A stretch of 36,793 bases of DNA from positions 1 to 36,793 of the forward strand of contig VAWW01000044.1 in the NCBI GenBank assembly GCA_005884575.1, given 5' to 3'. Origin of the DNA: Actinomycetota bacterium. Lineage in GTDB: Bacteria; Actinomycetota; Thermoleophilia; Gaiellales; Gaiellaceae. The notes below the pieces were generated by a model. That model searched no databases. It saw only the letters and a program-made list of their open reading frames with translations, and was not told the origin of the DNA. The position numbers and the translations under genes were made by a program. Shown piece by piece: positions 32,492 to 36,793 of the stretch. Position 1 is the stretch's first letter, and the number at the start of each line of letters is the position of its first letter.

Positions 32492-33011
32492 GCAGCGACT
32501 CGAGGACTTCCTGCAGCTGCTCGCGCAGCTGCTCGTCGGTCAGTTCGCCACGCTCGTCGAAGTGCTGATGCGCGTGGCCGAAGGCGACCTCCCCCTCCAC
32601 GACGCGCGCGCCCATCGCGGCGAGGCTCTTGCGGACCTCGGCCTGCGCCCACACGGCGCCGAACGCGCCCGTGCTCGCGCCGACGACGGCCACCGGCTTG
32701 TTCCGGAGGACGTTCGTCGCGATTGGCCGCGACGCCCAGTCGAGCGCGTTCTTCAGCTGTCCCGGCACCGAGGAGTTGTACTCCGGTGTCGAGATCAGCA
32801 CGGCGTCCGCGCCGGCCAGGGCAGCGCGCAGGCGCTGCACCTCGACCGGCGCGTCGTCGCCGTCGTCGTCCTCGTCATAGGGCGGCAACCACTTCAGCTC
32901 GTCGTAGAGCTCGAACTGGACGTCGTTCGGAAGCAGCCGCTCAGCGGTGCGCAGAACGGTCGTGTTGTACGAGCCCTGCCGCAGGCTGCCCGAGATTCCG
33001 AGGACCTTCAT
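32454..33011 (-). CDS. NAD(P)H-dependent FMN reductase
   Basis: The 185-residue flavodoxin-fold reductase has the FMN-phosphate loop GISGSLRQGSYNT at the N-terminus and the family signature STPEYNSSVPGQLKNALDWASR. GASTGAFGAVWAQAE is the second flavin-contact region. Members reduce FMN, quinones or azo compounds with NAD(P)H in the cytoplasm. It begins 6 bases after the yceI stop, so the two share an operon under the divergent MarR gene, which suggests response to quinone, electrophile or oxidant stress (inference). Confidence 0.92.
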   Translation of the reverse strand: MKVLGISGSLRQGSYNTTVLRTAERLLPNDVQFELYDELKWLPPYDEDDDGDDAPVEVQRLRAALAGADAVLISTPEYNSSVPGQLKNALDWASRPIATNVLRNKPVAVVGASTGAFGAVWAQAEVRKSLAAMGARVVEGEVAFGHAHQHFDERGELTDEQLREQLQEVLESLLNSVQLRAAALA

Positions 33012-33017
33012 CGCGAT

Positions 33018-33566
33018 CTACGCCTTGACGAGGTAGAGCTCGGCCGAGAGGGACACATCGTTGGCGAGCGCGGGCTCGCCGCTCGGGAGCGGGTTGTTCC
33101 AGTCGATGCCGAACTTCGTGCGGTCGACGGTGCCGTCCAGCTTGAGGCCGATCCGCTCGTTGCCGTACGGGTCGGTGATCGGCTCGGCGACCGTGCCCTC
33201 GAGCTCGACCGGCTGCGACGTGCCCTTGATCGTCAGCTCGCCCGCGACCGTCACGCGGTCGCCGGAGCGGCGGACATCGGTCGAGCGGAAGCCGACCTCC
33301 GGGGTGCGCTCGGCGTCGAAGAAGTCGGGCGACTGGAGGTGGGCGGTCAGATTCTCGTCCTGGACCTTGATCGAGTCGACCCGGGCCGAGCCGGAGAGCT
33401 CCACGGAGCCGTTCTCGGCGACGACCAGCCTGGCGTCGGCGGGCGAGAAGCTGCCGCGGAACGTGCCGCTCATGTAGGGGACGGCGAAGCCGACCTGCGA
33501 GTGGACGGGGTCGATGCCCCAGGTGCCGGCAGGCAGAGTGTCCTGCTGCGATGCGATCGTGCTCAC
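33018..33566 (-). CDS. YceI family protein
   Basis: The 182-residue YceI-fold lipocalin-like protein has GTWGIDPVHSQVGFAVPYM at the start, then FRGSFSPADARL, RVDSIKVQDENLTAHLQSPDFFD, PEVGFRSTDVRR and GELTIKGTSQPVELEG, all YceI signatures. Family members bind polyisoprenoids or quinones. There is no signal peptide, so it is cytoplasmic. GTG 33566 follows AGGAGGTCACAA, a strong ribosome site. First gene of the yceI-reductase operon. Confidence 0.93.
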   Translation of the reverse strand: MSTIASQQDTLPAGTWGIDPVHSQVGFAVPYMSGTFRGSFSPADARLVVAENGSVELSGSARVDSIKVQDENLTAHLQSPDFFDAERTPEVGFRSTDVRRSGDRVTVAGELTIKGTSQPVELEGTVAEPITDPYGNERIGLKLDGTVDRTKFGIDWNNPLPSGEPALANDVSLSAELYLVKA

Positions 33567-33639
33567 TTGTGACCTCCTGAGAAGTGGCTATACTTGAGTA
33601 CGCAAACAACTATAGCAGGGAAGCATGAGTAGTCAAGTA
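33567..33639. promoter_or_regulatory. Overlapping divergent promoters and MarR operator between yceI and marR
   Basis: On the reverse strand TTGACT (33636-33631) and TATAGT (33614-33609) are spaced 16 bases, a good promoter for yceI. On the forward strand TTGTGA (33567-33572) and TATACT (33589-33594), also spaced 16, fit the marR promoter. TACTTGA (33591-33597) and TCAAGTA (33633-33639) are complementary half-sites overlapping both promoters, and CTATA...TATAG brackets 33588-33615. A MarR dimer bound here would control both directions. Confidence 0.6.
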
Positions 33640-34107
33640 TTGAGCAATCAACCATCTCTCAGCGCCCTCGACGCGTGGGTGCGGCTGCTCCGCGGCCACG
33701 CCGCGGCGACCCGGGAGCTGAGCGCGCGGCTCGTGGCCGAGCACGGCCTGACGATCAACGACTACGAGTGCCTGCTCCACCTCTCGCGGGCAGAGGAGCG
33801 CGCCCTCCGGCGGGTCGACCTCGCCGAGCTGCTGATCTTGACGCCGTCGGGGGTCACGCGGCTCCTCGACGGGCTCGAGCGGGCCGGCTACGTGGAGAAG
33901 CGGTCGTGCGACAGCGACGCCCGCGTCACGTACGCCGCCCTGACCGCGGCCGGCCTGCAGAAGCTCCAGGAGGCCTCCGGCGACCACATCGCCGCCGTTC
34001 GCGAGCTGTTCGAGGTGCGGTTCAGCGGCCCCGAGCTCGAGAAGCTCGCGGAGCTGCTCGGGCGCCTGCCGGAGGCGGCAGCCGCGGCCGACAGCTGCAG
34101 TCCCTAG
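33625..34107 (+). CDS. MarR-family transcriptional regulator
   Basis: The 160-residue winged-helix regulator has LDAWVRLLRGHAAATRELSARL, then LTINDYECLLHLSRAEERALRRVDLAELLILTPSGVTRLLDGLERAGYVEKR and the wing SDARVTYAALTAAG. It is divergent from yceI with interlocked promoters, so it probably represses both itself and the yceI-reductase operon. AGGGAAGC just before the ATG may serve as a ribosome site. The stop overlaps that of the convergent ligase gene. Confidence 0.93.
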   Translation: MSSQVLSNQPSLSALDAWVRLLRGHAAATRELSARLVAEHGLTINDYECLLHLSRAEERALRRVDLAELLILTPSGVTRLLDGLERAGYVEKRSCDSDARVTYAALTAAGLQKLQEASGDHIAAVRELFEVRFSGPELEKLAELLGRLPEAAAAADSCSP

Positions 34108-35328
34108 AACGGATCGGCGTCGCCGACCCGTTCGAAGACGCGCTTCGCCTTGCCGACTTCCTGGCGTGGGATCGCGCCGGGATCTGCGAGCCGGACGTCG
34201 ACTCGTAGCCTCAGGCGCTCTTCGAGGCGCGCGACGATCCTCCTGAAGACGTCGTCGCGGTCGGATCCAGCGGAGGCCAGTTCGCAGTGCACCTCGAGGT
34301 TTGCCAGTGCGGCGCGCCGGTCGACGACGAGCGCGTAATGACCGGCGAGCGCGGGATCGTCGAGGACGACGGCCTCGATCGCGCTCGGAAAGACGTTGAC
34401 GCCGCGGATCACGAGCATGTCGTCGACGCGCCCCGCGAGGCGCGCGATGCGACGGTGCGTGCGTCCGCACGCGCACGGCCCGTCGACGAACTGCGTGACG
34501 TCGCCCGTGCGGTAGCGGAGCACGGGCATCGCCTCCTTCGTCAGCGTCGTCACGACGAGCTCGCCCGTGTCCGCAGGCTCGCCGGTCTCGGGATCGACGA
34601 TCTCCGGCAGGAACACGTCGTCGAACACGTGGAGCGAGGCCGTAGATGTCGCACGCGTCGAAGTCCGGCCACGCGGCCTCGAGCTTCGCGCGCATCGCCT
34701 CCGACCAGGGCTCGGCGCCGAGCACGCCGTAGCGAAGGCGGATCCGCTCGAGCAAGCCCTGCTCGCGGGCCCGCTCCGCGAGCAGGAGGCAGAACGACGG
34801 CGTGCAGGCGATTCCCGTGGCGCCGAGGTCGGCGAGCAACGCGAGCTGGAGCGGGATGTTGCCGCCCGAGGCGGGCACGACGGTCGCTCCCAGCCGCTCG
34901 CCGCCGTAGTGGAGGCCGAGCCCGCCGGTGAAGAGGCCGTAGCCGTACGCCACGTGGAGCACGTCGCCCGGCTCGCCGCCGGCGCAGGCGATCGCGCGTG
35001 CGTTCACCTCGGCGAAGAGCGCGACGTCGCGTGCGGTGTACGCGACGATCGTCGGCTTCCCGTGCGTCCCGGACGATGCGTGGATCCGAACGGTGTCGGC
35101 GAGCGGGACGGCGAGCATCCCGAACGGAAAGGTGTCGCGCAGCTCGACCTTGACCGTGAACGGGAGCTCGGAGAGCGCGGTGTCCGGTTCGATGCCGTCG
35201 AGCTTGGCGCGCCAGTACGGGGAGTCGGCGCGGGCGAGGCGCTCGAGCAGCTCCTTCAGGCGCTCGGCCTGCTGCCCGGCCCGCTGCTCCGGATCCTGCA
35301 GCTCCACTTCAGGCTGGAAGATCGGCAT
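34104..35328 (-). pseudogene. Phenylacetate-CoA ligase-like gene broken by an internal deletion
   Basis: The N-terminal 231 codons (from ATG 35328, MPIFQPEVELQDPEQ) and C-terminal 176 codons are in different frames, meeting at 34635. They cover a PaaK-like ligase: ASSGTHGKPTIVAYT (ATP loop), YGYGLFTGGLGLHYGGE, ACDIYGL | LHVFDDVFLPEIVDPETGE, TTLTKEAMPVLRYRTGD and DDMLVIRGVNVFPSAIE. In PaaK about 18 residues, including the conserved Ser/Thr-Glu-x-x-Gly-Pro-Gly of the active site, lie between YGL and the LHVF equivalent; here they are gone. This is an out-of-frame loss of roughly 50 bases, not a single-base slip, so the gene is probably inactive unless the assembly collapsed. Confidence 0.8.
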
Positions 35329-35346
35329 CCGCACGTATCTTCGCGG

Positions 35347-35352
35347 TACCGT
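35347..35352 (+). promoter_or_regulatory. Putative -10 of leaderless promoter of the 35360 gene
   Basis: TACCGT ends 7 bases before the ATG, identical in hexamer and spacing to obgE. No Shine-Dalgarno and no clear -35. Confidence 0.45.
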
Positions 35353-35359
35353 TCCGCGC

Positions 35360-36283
35360 ATGCGCGCGGCACGCATCACGGAGCTCGGACGACCGCCTGA
35401 GACGGTCGACGTCGACGCCCCTGCCGGCGGGACGGTTGTCGAGATGGAGGTCGTCTCGCTCAACCCGATCGACCTCGCCATCTGTGCGGGGCGCTTCTAC
35501 GGTGGCCACCCGGAGGTGCCGTTCGTCCCGGGCTGCGAGGGGGTCGGCCGCGCGGACGGCGGGCTCGTCTACGTCTTCGGCGGCGGGCTCGGGCTGCAGC
35601 GCGACGGCACGCTCGCAGAGCAGGTGGAGGTGCCCGAAGGCGCGAGCTTCGAACTTCCTGACGACGTCGACCCCGCGCTCGCCTCGGCCTGCGGGATCGC
35701 CGGCATCGCCGGCTGGACGCCCGTCGAGGTCGCGGGCGTGAAGCCTGACGACCGGGTGCTCGTCCTCGGCGCGACCGGGACGGTCGGCGCGATCGCGCTG
35801 CAGGCGGCGAAGCTGCGCGGCGCCGCGCGCGTCGTCGCGGCCGGGCGCAATCGCGAGCGGCTCGAGCGCGCAAAGGAGCTCGGCGCCGACGACGTCGTCG
35901 AGCTCGGAGACGACATGGCGGACCGGTTCAAGGAGGCGTTCGGCGGCGACGGCCCGACGGTCGTGATCGACCCGCTCTGGGGCGAGCCGGTCGTCGCGGC
36001 CGCGCAGGCCGCGGCGCCCGGCGCACGGACCGTCAACATCGGCCAGTCCGCCGGCGGCGACGCGACGTTCCCGTCCGCCGTCGTGCGCGGCAAGCAGCTG
36101 CGGATCGTCGGCCACTCGAACTTCGCGATGACGCCGTGGGACCGCCGCCGGGCACATCTCGAGCTGCTCAAGGAGGTCCAGGCCGGCCGCGTCGCCATCG
36201 ACGTCGAGCGCTTCCCGCTCGACCGCGTCCACGACGCCTGGCAGGCGCAGGCCGAGGGCCGCAAGGCGATCGTCGAGCTCTAA
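35360..36283 (+). CDS. Quinone-oxidoreductase-like zinc-free alcohol dehydrogenase
   Basis: The 307-residue MDR-superfamily protein has a GroES-like N-terminal half (VSLNPIDLAICAGRFYGGHPEVPFVPGCEGVGRA) and a Rossmann half with VLVLGATGTVGAIALQAAKLRGA and VVAAGRNRERLERAKELGADDVVEL. The arginine after the second strand (AGRNRER) favours NADPH. The catalytic-zinc cysteine and the four-cysteine structural-zinc lobe are absent, as in quinone or enoyl reductases. Start ATG 35360 follows the putative leaderless promoter. It is divergent from the broken ligase. Confidence 0.9.
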   Translation: MRAARITELGRPPETVDVDAPAGGTVVEMEVVSLNPIDLAICAGRFYGGHPEVPFVPGCEGVGRADGGLVYVFGGGLGLQRDGTLAEQVEVPEGASFELPDDVDPALASACGIAGIAGWTPVEVAGVKPDDRVLVLGATGTVGAIALQAAKLRGAARVVAAGRNRERLERAKELGADDVVELGDDMADRFKEAFGGDGPTVVIDPLWGEPVVAAAQAAAPGARTVNIGQSAGGDATFPSAVVRGKQLRIVGHSNFAMTPWDRRRAHLELLKEVQAGRVAIDVERFPLDRVHDAWQAQAEGRKAIVEL

Positions 36284-36345
36284 CCTGGTCTGTCTCCGAG
36301 TTCTCGCGACACTTGGGAGGACGTCGATAGGTCCTTGACGCGACG

Positions 36346-36368
36346 GCGCCCGGCCTGAGGCCGGGCGC
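36346..36368 (+). terminator. Strong hairpin after the quinone reductase gene
   Basis: GCGCCCGGCC-TGA-GGCCGGGCGC is a perfect 10-pair stem 62 bases after the stop, followed by TGTCGGCTTT. It could terminate the dehydrogenase message, or protect the transposase from outside transcription if it belongs to the insertion element. Confidence 0.55.
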
Positions 36369-36422
36369 TGTCGGCTTTGCGACTCACGCTCGCTTCGACG
36401 CCAATCGAAAGGAGCGAGTCGC

Positions 36423-36793
36423 ATGTCGCAGGATGACGTGCTGTTCGGCTACCGGCTGCAGCTGGTCGAGCTGGCGGGGCGGGTCGGGGTGACGGCCGCT
36501 TGTCGTAGGTTCGGTGTTCACCGTTCGACCTATTACGCCTGGAAGCGCAAGATCGAGCGTGAGGGGCTGGGCGCTCTGCGACCGCGCGAGCGCCGGCGGC
36601 CGCGGATGCCGAATCAGCTCTCGCCGCTGCTTGAGCAGCGGATCGTTGCCTTCGCGCTCGGCGATCCCGGCCTGGGTCCGCGGCGGATCGCGGCCGAGCT
36701 CGCGCGCCCACGCTGGGGCGGCCTGGTCGTGTCCGCGAACGGCGTCTGGCGCTGCCTCTGCCGGCACGGCCTCAACACGCGCGGGAAACGGCT
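36423..36793 (+). CDS. IS481-family transposase, N-terminal part (runs off the window)
   Basis: ATG 36423, with AAAGGAG 8 bases upstream, opens a frame with no stop up to the window end (123 full codons). The product starts MSQDDVLFGYRLQLVELAG, then a helix-turn-helix GVTAACRRFGVHRSTYYAWKRK, RPRERRRPRMPNQLSP and a second DNA-binding region FALGDPGLGPRRIAAELARP...GVWRCLCRHGLNTRGKR. This matches IS481-type transposases before their DDE (rve) domain, which lies outside. Codon choice (TGT, CGT, GTT, TAT) is less G/C-biased than neighbours, as expected of a mobile gene. The left end of the element may be near TGTCTCCGAG at 36291, unconfirmed. Confidence 0.88.
   Translation, partial: MSQDDVLFGYRLQLVELAGRVGVTAACRRFGVHRSTYYAWKRKIEREGLGALRPRERRRPRMPNQLSPLLEQRIVAFALGDPGLGPRRIAAELARPRWGGLVVSANGVWRCLCRHGLNTRGKR

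Noticed and set aside
36284-36345. Left terminal inverted repeat of the insertion element near 36291 (TGTCTCCGAG)
   Set aside because: IS481-type elements end in TGT, but the right end is outside the window, so no repeat or target duplication can be compared; mentioned only in the transposase entry.

Overview
The window is chromosomal DNA of a high-G+C actinobacterium (about 70% G+C by eye, GTG and TTG starts common). The gene order mreBCD-mrdA-rodA / RNase E/G / rplU-rpmA-obgE-nadD-rsfS and the protein style suggest the class Thermoleophilia (Gaiellales-like). That placement is an inference from gene order and remembered family sequences, not from a search.

Layout. 1-2688: end of an operon for short-chain acyl/ketone-body-like metabolism (acyl-CoA ligase C-terminus, TetR regulator, ketosynthase-III-like enzyme, 3-hydroxybutyrate-dehydrogenase-like SDR), joined by 4-base stop/start overlaps. 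2793-4409: unrecognised polytopic membrane protein. 4437-10346: housekeeping block valS-folC-small membrane protein-zinc-ribbon membrane protein-ndk-methyltransferase-maf. 10356-10475: small reverse-strand ORF. 10616-17302: cell-elongation cluster mreB, mreC, mreD, mrdA (PBP2), rodA and a DUF697-like protein. 17262-17480: small convergent gene. 17703-21527: RNase E/G, a strongly structured intergenic element, then rplU and rpmA. 21653-24778: MarR-GNAT fusion regulator facing obgE-nadD-rsfS, with a 19-base palindrome between them. 24779-25501: RodZ-like membrane protein.

25584-28340 is accessory. A frameshifted group-I-intron-type PD-(D/E)XK endonuclease has a reading frame that runs through a tRNA-Ala(GGC) gene. 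Opposed to it is an operon of a SnoaL-aminoglycoside-phosphotransferase fusion and a methyltransferase, both frameshifted. These frameshifts fit single lost bases in short G/C runs, so sequencing error is a serious alternative to decay. 28443-30458 is a block of three secreted reverse-strand proteins lying between two 33-base direct repeats (29/33 identical). It is followed by a membrane spermidine-synthase-like protein, an FMN reductase/YceI pair divergent from a MarR gene, a phenylacetate-CoA ligase broken by an internal deletion, a zinc-free quinone-reductase-like dehydrogenase, and the N-terminal part of an IS481-type transposase at the right edge.

Regulation. Seven genes (valS, ndk, mreB, obgE, the endonuclease, the spermidine-synthase-like gene, the quinone reductase) have a TAnnnT hexamer 6-10 bases before the start codon and no Shine-Dalgarno, which suggests leaderless mRNAs. 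By contrast mrdA, RNase E/G, yceI and the 189-residue secreted protein have clear AGGAGG-like sites that fix unusual or ambiguous starts. The most unusual structure is the roughly 170-base nested inverted-repeat element between RNase E/G and rplU.
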